Source: Dugong dugon | Lineage: Eukaryota; Chordata; Mammalia; Sirenia; Dugongidae | Assembly: GCA_030035585.1 (NCBI GenBank) | Contig: CM057477.1 | Coordinates: 57,703,447 to 57,767,446 of the forward strand | DNA length: 64,000 nucleotides | Direction of reading: 5' to 3' | Part shown: piece after piece, positions 1 to 11,091 of the stretch | Layout: each line of letters opens with the position of its first letter | How positions within the stretch are numbered: position 1 is the stretch's first letter | Notes under the pieces: model-generated | Told to the model about the DNA's origin: nothing | The model's database searches: none | What the model saw: the letters and a program-made list of their open reading frames with translations, nothing else | Position numbers and translations under genes: made by a program

Positions 1-2
1 TT

Positions 3-135
3 TAGGTTGAATTATATGAAACCCATGTTGATACAAGTAAAAAGAGGTAAGTATCAACTATTAGACTGAACCATATGAAATTGTTGATATTCACCTCTTT
101 TTACTTGTAAAAGCGGATTTCACAAAGTTAACCTA
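3..135. mobile_element. Candidate palindromic mariner-type MITE
   Basis: The stretch begins TTAGGTTGAATTATATGAAA and ends with the inverse of a related sequence (ttcacaaagttaacctaa), each end next to a TA dinucleotide, as expected of Tc1/mariner-derived miniature elements. Inside, a perfect 16-bp inverted repeat (33-48 against 93-108) surrounds a partial direct repeat of the left end (61-90). There is no coding capacity. The family is not recognised. A chance palindrome within a larger repeat cut by the window edge is possible. Confidence 0.45.
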
Positions 136-232
136 ACATACACGTGTATGGGTTGGATATAATGCCTATCACTACAGTTTTTAATTGTCAATTTCTTATT
201 CTCAGAATGCGGTGCATTCTCCATACACGTCT

Positions 233-441
233 TAAAAAAAAAAAAAAAACTGTTGTCCAGTGGATTCTGACTCATAGCGACCCTATAGAATAGAGTAGAA
301 CTGCCCCATAGGGTTTCCAAGGCTGTAATCTTTACGGAAGCAGACTGCCACATCTTTCTCCCGCGATGTGGCCGGTGACTTCCAACGGCTGACCTCTCAG
401 TTAGCAGACAAGTTCTTAACCACTGCGCCACCAGGTCTTCC
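233..441 (-). mobile_element. AfroSINE, full-length form
   Basis: Reverse-oriented AfroSINE. The body reads gactcatagcgaccctat, then the 'gctgtaatctttacgg' segment, and ends in the inverted tRNA-like head (ccactgcgccaccagg). The head with its pol III A and B boxes therefore lies at the right end. The copy keeps the middle segment that is deleted in the paenungulate subfamily. A short repeat, catacac, at 222-228 and 443-449 is the likely target-site duplication. The A run at 234-249 lies at the tail side. Confidence 0.9.
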
Positions 442-2136
442 TTCATACACCTTAGGTGAGGGTATTAATGATGAAATGTCCCGTTCAACATCCCAGACTT
501 TTTCACAAATCCCTAGATCTTAATAAAAAGACGAATAGTCACCATTACTGTAGACCGATCAGCGATCAAACTAATAATTTAATAACTTATTTGTCCCATC
601 CATCAGCAAACGGAATCTAACACACAAATACATGCCTCCAACCCTTACCAGCCACAGCCTTTTCTCTAGCTACTCTGCATATGCGAGTTGACCGCGCCCT
701 TTTGAAAAGCTGTTTCATAGTCTTAATTTTGTCAGCAGCATGGTTTTCCCCACTGTTCATGCCTTTTTCCTCAAACTAAGTATTCAGTCGTCGTCACTAA
801 AAGCATACCAATAGGAGAAAGAAATCTGAAAGTTAAAAATGAGGTGAAATGACATGGATTTGAATGGATTGAATGCTTCGAGAAGAAATAAAGGCACTAG
901 AGCTCACTTTGCAGCACGCAACATGCATGCCCTGGTTTCCCTCTGCCTCTCAGTCCTTGGTGCCCGCTCCTAGAGCCAGCGGGATCACTGGGCAGCGCAC
1001 ACTCTAACGAAAGCCTTTCCTAGCCTCTCATTCTGCGGTCAGATTGTTGTCTTCCTCTGATCCTCAGATTATGGAGATAAGGGGATGAATGTACAGCGCT
1101 AAGATTCCCAACCGAGATAGCTTTTCACTCTTTTCGGTAAGAAAGAAGATCAAAAGGAAACTGGCTAATTAGCATACCAAAGGAGAAAAAAACCCTAGAG
1201 CTTTATCCTTGTTGCTATCCAATAATAAACACCCGAGTACAAAAAAGATTATTTGATAATGACTCACAGAATTGAAAGCCTTTGAAACAGCAGCTTCTAG
1301 GGAAAAAAAAAATTTTTTTTTGGAAGGGAAAATAGGCATAATTATACAGAATGCTGCTTACACATGGGGGAGGGGCGCTGGGTTCCTGGGAGACTGAGCT
1401 GCAGAACTATTTTGCCTAAGAACAACGGTGTGGATTGCCTTTATCTGAAAAATTCAAAAAGTTTACAAAATGTTTCAAATCCCTTCCCAAGTAAGCATTC
1501 AACTCTTTCATATTCCAGAAAAACACAGAATTCTTGTCTTTAAAATAAGCATCCCCTTTCCCAGACCAGCACCTAGCCACTGCTTCAGCTCAAAACCAAA
1601 GAAATGTGCAACTCTTTGTGACTCTTCATTCTTCTCTACAGCCTTTTCTGGTTTAGAAACTCTAGTGGTTTCCACAAACACGAAGTTTTTTCAAAGGAGG
1701 AGAACAAAGCAATTGCTTAATTATAAGCGAGTTTTCTGGGGACATATACATAGGAATCCACCAGACCTGTGGAAACAGAATCTTGAAAGAAAGTTAGACC
1801 CTTACTCCTTGGGTTAATAATATTAACGTTGTGGTACTTTTCCTTAGACATAAAGGAGATAGTAACAACTAATCATCTGAATGGATTTTTCAGTAGTCGG
1901 AGCGGGTTTGACTAAGTTGTAAACATGCCTGCCTCTTCCTCCATGGCATGTGTAGACCACTGAACTGTCAATTTGGGCAGATGGTCAGATATGAAGCTGA
2001 CCCACCTCCACACTCAGGGACCTCAGTAGGGGAGGAGATAGAGGGAGGAACTTTGAGTTTGGGGGAACAAATGCTAATAGGGAATTTCTGCATGGAGGAA
2101 CAGGGCTGCCCATAAACCAAGCCAGAAATAAAAAAA
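442..2136. other. Unique non-coding stretch
   Basis: I recognise no repeat or gene here. An open frame at 1470-1817 (+) matches no family I know and has no coding context, so I regard it as chance. Short homopolymer runs occur near 1303-1321 (A then T). Confidence 0.6.
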
Positions 2137-2330
2137 CAAACCGGTTGCCCTGGAGTTCACGCCAACTGGTGACAACCCCATGTGTGTCAGAGAACTGTGT
2201 TCCATAGGGTTTTCAATGGCTGATTTTTTGGAAGTAGATCTCCAGGCATATCTTTCAAAGCACCTCTGGGTGGACACAAACTTCCAGCCTTTCAGTTAGC
2301 ATCCAAGCATAGCCAAGCAACCCAGCTCCC
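2137..2330 (-). mobile_element. AfroSINE2-type SINE (tRNA-Asn-like head)
   Basis: Reverse copy of the second SINE type of this genome. Its diagnostic sequence is 'ccccatgtgtgtcagag' followed by 'tccatagggttttcaatggctgatttt' in modules, then 'cacctctgggtgga' and 'cctttcagttagca'. Read on the minus strand, the head resembles tRNA-Asn with A-box and B-box-like stretches. The copy is diverged and the distal head is degraded. Confidence 0.85.
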
Positions 2331-3655
2331 ATTTAAAATGCCTACTGGCCACAGAGAAGTTGTTATTTTGCCTTGAGATCACCCAGGCAATTATAATGGA
2401 CTTGCCAGAGACGACTGGCTCTAAGCCATTCGAATTAAAAAGCCTAGAGACCCGAGTTATTAATAATATTTTAACCTGTTTCTAACAAATGAAACATTCT
2501 TAAAGAGAGAGATAATAATGAATCTCTTCATAAATCTGAGTTTCAATGAATAATGCCTCCTTCACTTTATAGATTTTTTTTTAAACCAATAAATGGATGA
2601 GAAATATGCCTTTAGACTGGCCATTGAGTAACCTATCTGTATCTCTGATCACTTAAGGATCTTATTTTGTTAGCTTCACACAGAATTCTTTCTTTTGTTC
2701 TCTTTGGAAATTGTCCATTTGCAATGAAACAAGCCCCAAATCAGAATTTTACTTAGAAAATGTGTCTAGAGGAGTAAAATGAATGCAACTTATCCACCAC
2801 TCCAAAGTATTAATTAGACTTAGCTGTTTGCCAGCTAAGTACCAGAGGAGCCAGTGGTGATTAGCTGCACTAATTGGAATTTCAAGTGGCACTGATAACC
2901 ACGCAAAGATAATAGGATTATACCTTCCCTCCCTGAAAAAAGAAGTTTAGATGGTGATTTTAAGCTGTTTCACACCTAAGTACTTCCAGAGAAAGGGAAT
3001 ATTTTTAGATTCTATTTTTATTTCTACAAGACAAGAGAAATAAAAATTCTTCCAGGTAGCAGCGCAAATACAAAGGAATGTCCTTCCCTGTCTCTGGTTC
3101 TCAACTTGCTCCCAGAAAAAGCGCAGAAGCGCAACTTTCCTTGGCCACTAACAGGAACTCAAGCTGCATCAGAGAGTCAGCTTAACTGGCCCTTCCCTAG
3201 AGGAACATATTTTTCTTTTGGTTTGCAGAAACTGTCTCAGAAATGTATGGAAAGTCTCCACCCCTAGGATGGCCAAAACCATAAACGTAACTCATATTTG
3301 GGAAGGTTGGGCAGATGTTATTATCTGCATTTTATACATCAAGAAGCTATCATTTAAAGAGATTAAGTCAGTCTTTCCCATCATTCTCTTCATTTGAGAA
3401 TATTCCATGTATATGGAAATGTAGAAACGTCCAACATGGCAGATCACACAGGTGGTGAGAGGCAGAGCAGTATTCCAGCCACTCTGCTCCTCCAGTTGGC
3501 CACTTCCTCATTCAGAGTCAAGCTCTGGGACATCTCTAGGCCAGACCACCTTTGTTGGGTTCAGGTGCCTCTACTTAATCCTCATAGCTAAAAACTTCGC
3601 CAGTGGGTCACACTCACAGTCTTACCATTCCTTCTGATGTCCAGGCCAGATATTG
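2331..3655. other. Mostly unique stretch, possible MIR fragment
   Basis: No gene is seen. About 3295-3370 resembles the core-to-tail part of an inverted MIR, but weakly. The interval 2740-2920 is rich in homeodomain-like TAATTA/TAATTG motifs and contains a short perfect hairpin; it is listed separately. Confidence 0.5.
2740..2920. promoter_or_regulatory. Possible conserved non-coding element
   Basis: Low-repeat sequence with clustered TAATTAG (2811), CTAATTGG (near 2869) and GATA-like motifs, and a 9-bp perfect inverted repeat with a 5-nt loop at 2818-2840 (acttagctg/cagctaagt). This composition is typical of developmental enhancers in gene deserts, but conservation cannot be judged from one sequence. 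Confidence 0.2.
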
Positions 3656-3670
3656 CAGACTATGGCATAA

Positions 3671-3893
3671 ACAAAGAAGCAAACAAACAAAAAAAGCAGT
3701 TGCCATCAAGTCAATTTGACTCATGGTGAGCCCATGTGTGTCAGAGTAGAACTGTGCTCTACAGGGTTTTCAGTGGCTGACTTTTGGAAGTAGATCACCA
3801 GGCCTTTATTTTGAGGAGACTCTGAGTGAACTTGAACCTCCAATCTTTTGGTTAGTAGTCAAGTTCTTAACTGTTTGGGCCACCCAGGGACCC
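3671..3893 (-). mobile_element. AfroSINE2-type SINE with 15-bp TSD
   Basis: Reverse SINE with an A-rich tail (aaacaaacaaaaaaa) at its left, followed by 'cagttgccatcaagtcaatt' and ending in the inverted head 'gggccacccagggac'. It is flanked by cagactatggcataa at 3656-3670 and cagactatagcataa at 3894-3908. This is a 15-bp target-site duplication with one mismatch, the mark of L1-type or RTE-type target-primed insertion. Confidence 0.92.
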
Positions 3894-3908
3894 CAGACTA
3901 TAGCATAA

Positions 3909-4837
3909 GCAACAATAAAAGAAAATTACAGGAAGAAAACAAGGGAGTAGTGTTGGAAATCTTCCTCAGATGTTAAATTTTCAGCAGAAATAAATTAACG
4001 TAGATTTATTTCAAGTAAATATGAAAAGCAAATGCTGGTCACAAAATTACTCACACTGGCAGTCAAAATTTTAGTAGCCATGAAACCATTCAGCTTATCA
4101 GTTTCCTTTGGATCTTTAGAGACCAACAGTTGTTTCCCAAAGGTATGAAACCAGACCTACGTTTCAAGCCTCTCTGGTCTGAAAAAAATAAAATCGAACA
4201 AACTTAATTTTTCAGCCCCTGGTTCTATCTGCACTTGAAAGCATGCCTTCCTATGGCACATGGGGCTGGGTCACATGGAGAATCTCAGGAGATACCACAG
4301 CCATGTGAAGTTTCCATGGAAACTTAAGGCCGGCTGAAAGGCCTACTTGCCCTCACCATATCTCCACCACAAATTCAGCCAAAATTGTAGATGTTCTTTG
4401 GGTTGGGGCATTATATCTCCAGAAAATCCCTTTTGAAATATTACTATTTTTACCAGAGAAAGCAATAGTTACTCAATATTGTATTACTGAAAATGAGTTT
4501 GGGGAACCTTAGTCAAAATCAAGGCCCTGGGGGAATTGAAGAAATGAGAGAAATATGTATTAGTGGAAAGAAAAGCAGGAAAAGATGTATACAGCCTGAA
4601 GTCCTTTGTGGGCAAAATCAAGCAGAGAACAAAGGCTTTCTAGAAGTGTCAGGACAGTGGACTCCAGGAACAGAATTTCCAAAGATGGGGAGAAGTTCAC
4701 CAACAGATGCAGTGAGGTGAACAAAAACAAACTTTGTTTACTTTGAAATTTCCTGTTGGGTTATCTAATAACCAAAATGGGTTTTCTGGTTCATTTGACT
4801 TTTAGGAAAACTGAGGAATAAATCCCTCACTAGGATG
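3909..4837. other. Unique non-coding stretch
   Basis: I see no recognisable repeat or gene. The small frame at 4493-4720 shows no domain. Confidence 0.55.
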
Positions 4838-4972
4838 TAAGCTTCATACAAGCAAGGAATTTGTTTCAATTATTTCTACAGCCTAATGCCAAGTGTTATG
4901 TGCCTGGCACATAGGCAGTACTCAGTAAATGTCTTATAAATGAATTAATGAATAAGTGAGTGAATGAATGAA
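4838..4972 (+). mobile_element. L2 LINE 3' end
   Basis: The stretch 'gtaagcttcatacaagcaagg ... gtgcctggcacataggcagtactcagtaaatg' in modules followed by (TGAA)n is the typical 3' end of the old mammalian L2 LINE. It is non-coding and 5' truncated. Confidence 0.75.
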
Positions 4973-5687
4973 TGGAAACAGTTGGCTGCAAGTATTTCTA
5001 ACTCCAAGAAAACAGTCTTTGGCAGTTAAGGAATTTTAATAACTACAATTATAGTTATGCAGTACTATAAGTGTTGATCCAGAAGATATACGGGACCAAA
5101 TTAAATGTGTACTTATTGCCCTAAGCAAATAACTTGGAAAAAATTTTTGTTTGAGCTTCTATATTAGAGGAGAATAAAAAGTGAAGAAATAGCTATTAGA
5201 GGCTAGAGAAAAGGGGACCTGAGTAATGTGCTGGCAGAACAATGGGTAAAACTGTCCCCTGAGGTAAATTGGAAGTTAGAAATTGGTACCCAGAAGCGGA
5301 GTACTACAATAACAAAAACACAAAACATGTATTTGGAATCCTGCTGTGGGCAGAGGCCTGACAAACCCCAAAAAGACTTTTAGTGGTAGTTAGAAGAGCA
5401 GTGAGGAAATTGCTAGTGGAAGTTGGAGAAAAGAAAACTCAGGTTATGCATAGGCAGAATAATTAGCAGTTATATTACTGTTATCTAAAGTAACATGGAA
5501 AATAGAAAGGATACTTAACTAACTTGTGGGTCGAGCTAAGGAGATTTTCATGCATAATGTTGAAAGTAGCACCTGGCATCTTTTAGTTATCTGTCACCAG
5601 CTTCTCTTGGGAAAATATTCCCAAAGTAAGAAATTGCCTCAGGGAAAAGATCAAATTCAGGGAACTACCAGTAAAATGGAGTCTTAG
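4973..5687. other. Unique non-coding stretch
   Basis: Nothing recognisable; no open frame of note. Confidence 0.5.
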
Positions 5688-5699
5688 AGTAAAGATTAA

Positions 5700-5902
5700 T
5701 GGAGCTCTGGTGGCACAATAGTTAAGCGCTCAGCTGCTAACCAAAGGACTGGCAATTCAGACCCACCCAGTGGTTCCTCATTGGAAAGATGTGGCAATCT
5801 GCTTCCGTAAAGATTATAGGCAAGAAAACTCTATGGGGCAGTTCTACTCTGTCACATGGGGTCGCTATGAGTCAAAATGGATTCAACAGCACGCAACAAC
5901 AA
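5700..5902 (+). mobile_element. AfroSINE, full-length form, with TSD
   Basis: Forward AfroSINE. The tRNA-like head is ggagctctggtggcacaata, the body contains the complete middle segment (aatctgcttccgtaaagatt) and the tail reads gtcgctatgagtcaaaat. It is flanked by agtaaagattaa at 5688-5699 and agtaaagatcaa at 5903-5914, a 12-bp duplication with one mismatch. The tail has (aac)n rather than a long poly(A). Confidence 0.93.
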
Positions 5903-5914
5903 AGTAAAGATCAA

Positions 5915-6689
5915 GTCAAGGGTGTGGTTATTAGACCTCAGAAAGATTTAGGACACTGCCTCATAAACTCTCTTGGCTATACAAAAAGTCTTCTAAGAAT
6001 CCTCAGGACTTGCCTCATAGACTGTCTCAGCTAGGAGAAAAGGCCTTCTAAGAATATTAAGGGCATTGTCCTACAGTACCCTGACGTGCAGCCCAAAGTA
6101 GAGAGGGGCATGTCTTGAAGAGCTTTACGGGCATGACTTGGCTAGTAGAGTGAATCCCCAATAACATTTGTAAGAAATCCACAATTTATTTTTTAAAGAG
6201 AATTGTACTGCCATTTTAAGACAGAGGAGATTTAAAAAAAAAAAAAAAAAAAACACCAGTTGCTGTCAAAGCATTGCCATATTGGACTAAAATGGACAGA
6301 GATAGTTCAAAACGAAGAGAAGCCCCTGGGCTCTCAACCTTCTATAAGCAGGATGAAAACTGAGAAACATGACTCGGTTGCAATTATGAGCCATTTCTTA
6401 AAAATAAAAATGACTCAGATAGAGGAGCCAAGACCTGATGGTGGAGTCAAGAGCCATGGAAAACCACTCTCCAATATCAGAACTGAGCCCTAATTAAGGA
6501 ACTGGCAATATGTGCCCAACTAGATTTCAAACTTGCTAAAGACTAGTGATTGCTATGCTGTTCTCATTTCCCCCTTTTTATCACAATTTTTCTGTCCTTG
6601 CTGCACTTTATATGATGTAGAAGGAGAGGAAGGTGGAGACAAATAACTTGTTTCTTTAGTTCACAGACACTCAGATCAAGAGCAGCCAC
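5915..6689. other. Unique stretch with an A tract
   Basis: It holds an A-rich run at 6233-6253 followed by 'caccagttgctgtcaaag', which may be the last bases of a degraded SINE tail. Otherwise nothing is recognised. Confidence 0.45.
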
Positions 6690-7335
6690 ATCTAAGGAGC
6701 CTCATCCCCACCTGGACCTGAATTAAAGGATGAAATCCTAGACTTCATGTCTGAGCTTGATGCTGTAATAGAATGAGACTTTGGGGGTCTTGGAGGGGAT
6801 AGAGCACTGCCTGTGTAGGAGGGATGAGAATTATTAGAGGCCAGAGGACTGACAGCGACATACAGATACCTTGGTAGCTCCCAATGACCATGCTCCCCAT
6901 CATGCATGTAGTTCCCTCCCACATTGACTCTGGGCTTGACAGAATGACTAGTTTTGGGCAATGGGATGTTAGCAGATGTGACTCAAGTGAAGGTTTGATA
7001 AGCACCTACACATTTGGGCTTATTCTTTTGGAATGCTCTATCTTGAAACCCAGCTACCATACCGTGAGGAAGTCAAAGCTAGCGACTTGGAAAAGTTGCA
7101 TGAGAAGAGAAAGATGCCCGGATAGTCCCAGTAATTACAGTCATCTGAGTAGTCTTTCATGCGAGTAAAGACGTCTTGGACACTTTAGCCCATAGACACC
7201 ACACAGAGAGGAAAGAACCATCCCCATCAACTCCTGCGTAAATTACAGCATCATGAGTAAATACATGATTGTTGTTGTTTTAAGCCACTAAGTTTTGGGA
7301 TAGTTTATTATATAGCAATAGAAAGCAAAAACAGG
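6690..7335 (+). mobile_element. MLT1-type MaLR LTR, old
   Basis: The right end, 'gattgttgttgttttaagcc' then 'actaagttttgggatag' and 'agcaatagaaagcaaaaaca', is the 3' end typical of MLT1 LTRs. The body ('gggcaatgggatgttagcag' near 6957) also fits that family. These are non-autonomous ERVL-MaLR elements shared by placental mammals. The left boundary is uncertain and no TSD was found. Confidence 0.7.
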
Positions 7336-7654
7336 ATGTAGGGGTGTCTATTTTTTTAATTGTTATTGATTTTTAGAAATAACCTGTATGAGTTAATTTT
7401 CTCATGAATTCCTTTTAAGGCCTAAAAATATGTTAGAGAGATTCAAATTCCAGTTATTTGAAAGTTTAGTTCAATCGGATTATAGTTAATATCATATAGT
7501 ACAAGAATGACTACATTACGTTGTGAATTTTATGGGAAGGCAAAAAAAAAAGTACTAACTTTCTAAGAGAAGACTAAGATTCTTAGAACTTACTGCCTAT
7601 GGCATCACAGGGAGTTTATTCTCCATCATATTATTCATTATAGCATTTATCACT
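7336..7654. other. Unique AT-rich stretch
   Basis: No recognisable element in about 320 bp. Confidence 0.45.
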
Positions 7655-8160
7655 TGTGATGGTTATGGTTGTGTGTCAACTTGGCTGGGCCATGATTCTC
7701 AGCGGTTTGGCAGTTATATGTAGTTTGGCAGCTATGTAATGATGCAATCACCTCCATTATGAGATTTAATATAATGTAATCATCTCAATGATGAGATCTG
7801 CTATGAGCAGCCAATCAGTTGAAAGGGAGTTTCCTTGGGGGTGTGGCCTGCATCCAATAAATGTGGACTTTCTGAAAAGCTTGCTGGCTTGTGCTCGCTC
7901 TGGATCCTGCTTCTGGCTCCTGTTCATCTAACCTCCAGTTCTTGGGACTAGCAGCTTACCTTCTGATCTTGGGATTTGTCAGCCTCCACAGCCTGTGAGC
8001 CAGAAGCCTGTCATGTTACCTGCTGATCTTGAGATTCCTCAGCTTCTGCAGCCTGTGGAGCCAGAGACCTGCTGATCTTGGGTTTGCCAGCCACTGCAGC
8101 TACCTAAGTCAGGAGAAGCCTCCAGCCCCTACAACCATGTGAGCCATTTCCTTGATATAA

Positions 8161-8197
<37 letters not shown>

Positions 8198-8254
8198 TAT
8201 ATGTACACACACGCTTCACTGGTTTTTCTTCTCTAGAGAACCCAGCCTAAGACA
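7655..8254 (+). mobile_element. Solo ERVL-type LTR, 5-bp TSD TCACT
   Basis: A 600-bp LTR starts TGTGATGGTTATGG and ends CTAGAGAACCCAGCCTAAGACA in modules. It is flanked exactly by tcact at 7650-7654 and 8255-8259. The 5-bp duplication and the TG...CA ends are those of an ERV-L-class LTR. The same family recurs inverted at 22689-23218 and 23550-24160 and as the LTRs of the provirus near 52-57 kb. It contains an AATAAA (near 7857) and a (TA)n run at 8167-8191. With no internal sequence attached, it is a solo LTR left by recombination. Confidence 0.92.
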
Positions 8255-8289
8255 TCACTGTATGCAAATATCTCATTTATTGATCTGGT

Positions 8290-8415
8290 TACTCCTTGTT
8301 ATGCTTGTTTCACACTGGAACATAGCCTCTTGTCTATCTTTTTTCACCACTGGACCCCCGGCATCAAGAAGAGTGCTTGGCACATAGTAAGGGCTTAGTA
8401 AATATTGTATAGCAA
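8290..8415 (+). mobile_element. L2 LINE 3' end
   Basis: 'gtgcttggcacatagtaagg' followed by 'gcttagtaaatatt' is the L2 3' terminus. It is short and 5' truncated. Confidence 0.65.
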
Positions 8416-8469
8416 TGTTAACATAAGATACTGCTTTAAAAAAAGAAAATGTGCCTGAAGTAGACATTA

Positions 8470-8826
8470 CTAGTGTTCAGCAGTATTTTTGGTCCTCCTC
8501 TCCTTCCTGACATGTGAAAGACAATGTTTCCTAGGCCACTTGCAATTCTCATGTGACTTTTTCTTACCAACAGGCTGTAAGCAAGGTGACGTGTGTTATC
8601 GCTGAGTTGAAGCATTTAAGATCCAGTGAGGGATTCTCCATGATTTTTACCCCACCACAGGAAACCCTGCATCTTCACCTTAAGATGGAGTTGCCAGATG
8701 CTGCCACATGCTTGAAACAGCAGGAGATTTTGCTTGAGCAAGAAATAAACTGTATTGCGTTGAACCACTGAGAGTTTGGAGTTGTTTGATCCAGCAGCAC
8801 AACCTAACCTATCCTGACTAATGCAG
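8470..8826 (+). mobile_element. MLT1-type MaLR LTR
   Basis: The end 'ataaactgtattgcgttgaa' then 'ccactgagagtttggagttg' and 'tatcctgactaatgca' matches the typical MLT1 3' end. The left boundary is estimated. Frames over it are chance frames. Confidence 0.65.
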
Positions 8827-8895
8827 TGCTTGATAGTGAGTTTGTATATTTTTTTTAACTCTGTAACCATAAAGCCTGGATCCTCATTCATAGAA

Positions 8896-9070
8896 TCAAT
8901 GATAATTTATTGAATAGCTATTATGTACAAGTCACTGTGTTAACCCCAGGAATAGAAACAAATATGAATTAGATTCTTCTTTCAAGGAGTTTATATATAA
9001 TAGAAGAGATAAATTGTGTACGTAAGGAATTGTAGTACGAGGTAGAAAACTACAAGTGTTATAAAGTAAG
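8896..9070. repeat. Ancient interspersed repeat, family unassigned
   Basis: 'tattgaatagctattatgta' then 'caagtcactgtgttaacccc' and 'caaggagtttatatataata' follow a pattern common in mammalian genomes (inverted MIR/L2-age repeat). The family cannot be fixed by eye. Confidence 0.4.
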
Positions 9071-9252
9071 AACAGGTAAAATGCTATGGAAATCCATATG
9101 ACAGATATAATAATAATTTCTTAGTCCAGATCCTTACTAGTATGACAATTTTTGAAGGTGAGAGGAATAACTTATGTGCCATAGTGCAAAAGGTCAAGCT
9201 ATTAGGCTGGCTTTTTTCCACATTCCCATACCTTTGCACATCCACATTCTAG

Positions 9253-9455
9253 CCAGTTCACCAGTTGCAGTCAAATCAATTCCAATTTATGGCAACCCCA
9301 TGTGTGTCAGAGTAGAACTGTGTTCTGTAGGGCTTTCAATGGCTCATTTTTTGGAAATCGATCCCCAGAACTTTCTTCCAAGGCACCTCTGGGTGGACTC
9401 AAACTTTCAACCTTTTAGTTAGCAACCCAGCTGTTTGCACCACCCAAGGACTTGA
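9253..9455 (-). mobile_element. AfroSINE2-type SINE
   Basis: Reverse copy. It runs from 'ccagttgcagtcaaatcaat' at the tail side, through 'aaccccatgtgtgtcagagt' and 'aaggcacctctgggtggact', to the inverted head. No convincing TSD. Confidence 0.88.
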
Positions 9456-10339
9456 TGAGTGAGAAGTGAGTCAACAGCAACTGGTCCCCACTCTAGACCT
9501 GAACAGATGCATGAGATAGGAAAAGGAATAAGAGCCTCTGACTATTCAGTCAACTCTAAATTCTAGCTGCCCATTAGCTATTTCTCTTTCCTCCTCTTCA
9601 CTGGCAACACATCATGTTGATTAGAAAAAAGGTGGAAAGTAACCAAAAATTCCTGGCTCTTATCTGTGATGGAAGAAAGGAAAGCCTTGGGATGCTAAGT
9701 CAGATTATCAGAATATCTAAGTAAGCTACTGAAAAGGAGAGGAGAAAGGGGAGTGTGTGTGTGTGTTGCTATTCTCTTTATCTCCTTTCCTTCTTCAGTG
9801 CAATGTCTTTTAAACATGATTTTGTCTTTTTTTTCCCAAGCAACACTGTTTAACAGAAAAATCTAAATTTTAAAATGCTCTAAAACCTTTCAATGTTTGT
9901 GATGAAAATTCACTCAAGCTTATGTGAGTGTGTATAGCATTAGGAGGATTTGCTTTCTACTATTGCAATGGGTTTCTGACTCCTTAACCGTCTTCCACAC
10001 ATGGACACAGAGAGTTCCTTTTGGGAACATTTGCCAATTTTGGTCTTGCATGCTCTTTCCCATGTATAAGATGTGGCATGAAGAGACGAGCTCTTAAAAT
10101 GGTTTGTAAAACTGCCTCTGAGAGCAATTCCAAATGAGGAGATCCAAAATATTTCGGGTAACATCAACATCTCTGGTAGAGTAGACCCTACAGTCCCCCC
10201 CCACCCCGCCATCCCTTTAAAATGTAAATCCCATTAGTTACCTAAGTTCTGGTTTGTTTACTTGTTTGTTTGTTTTTAAGATCTCACTACTTTGTAGTCA
10301 CAGCAAGGATTCTAAACATAAATTTTCCTTCTTTGCTTA
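9456..10339. other. Unique stretch with short simple repeats
   Basis: It holds a short (GT)n near 9753-9767 and a (GTTT)n run at 10252-10278. No gene recognised. Confidence 0.5.
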
Positions 10340-10349
10340 AAGGCAAGCC

Positions 10350-10501
10350 TGGGTGGTGTAAATGTTAACGTCCTAGGCTGGCCTGGTGATCCCCTGCCAA
10401 AACATCAGCCACTGAAAACCCTTTGGAGCACAGTTCTGCTCTGACATACGTGAGGTTGCCATGAGCTGGAGTCAACTCAGCAGCAACTGGTTTTTGGTTT
10501 C
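10350..10501 (+). mobile_element. AfroSINE2-type SINE with TSD
   Basis: Forward copy, internally shortened, from 'tgggtggtgtaaatgttaac' to the tail 'cagcagcaactggtttttgg'. It is flanked by aaggcaagcc at 10340-10349 and 10502-10511, a perfect 10-bp duplication. Much of the middle (B-box side) is missing compared with other copies here. Confidence 0.9.
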
Positions 10502-10764
10502 AAGGCAAGCCAGCCATTGCTAACATACTGTGACAAAAATGCGCCACTATGCTAGGCAGCTTACAGAAGAGATAAATGACCAGGTCCGTGCCCTCTAGAG
10601 AGAATAAAAATAATAATGAAAGAAGCGGTTTTTCAGTAAATGCACATATCAAACATTTGACTTCATAAAACATGATCATCAAAGAACAATAATGTCCCTT
10701 GAAGTTAAGAAGTTTCATAATAAATCTAACGGTAAAGGGAGAAGGAAGAAGGTCGTGGGGCTAG

Positions 10765-10870
10765 TAATAATAATTAGCACTTATGCTGGCACTTACCATC
10801 TTCAAAGCATTTTGTGAAATATTAACTTGTTAATCTTCCCAACGTTCTTGTCAAGTTTATAAAGCTTTAG
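10765..10870 (-). mobile_element. MIR fragment
   Basis: 'tagcacttatgctggcactt' then 'ttcaaagcattttgtgaaat' and 'ttaatcttcccaac' is an inverted MIR 3' half. Old and short. Confidence 0.5.
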
Positions 10871-11091
10871 ACTGTTCTGATGTTTCCTCCAGTAAAATTC
10901 CATCTAGTATGTGTTCGTTTGATTTTTGCATGCATATGTGATTGGAGTTCTGACTAACCTGCAAGGTGCTGATACACAGTAAGCTTATAAACTTGGGTGG
11001 AAGAATAGATGGTATTTCCTTGCTCGGTAGTCCAAAGACTCACTCAAAATCGAAAGGTTTGCCTAGAGAAGGATTAGCACTTTAAGGACTT

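Noticed and set aside
1470..1817. 115-aa plus-strand frame in unique sequence
   Set aside because: No recognisable domain, no splice or promoter context, and its length is within chance expectation for 64 kb.
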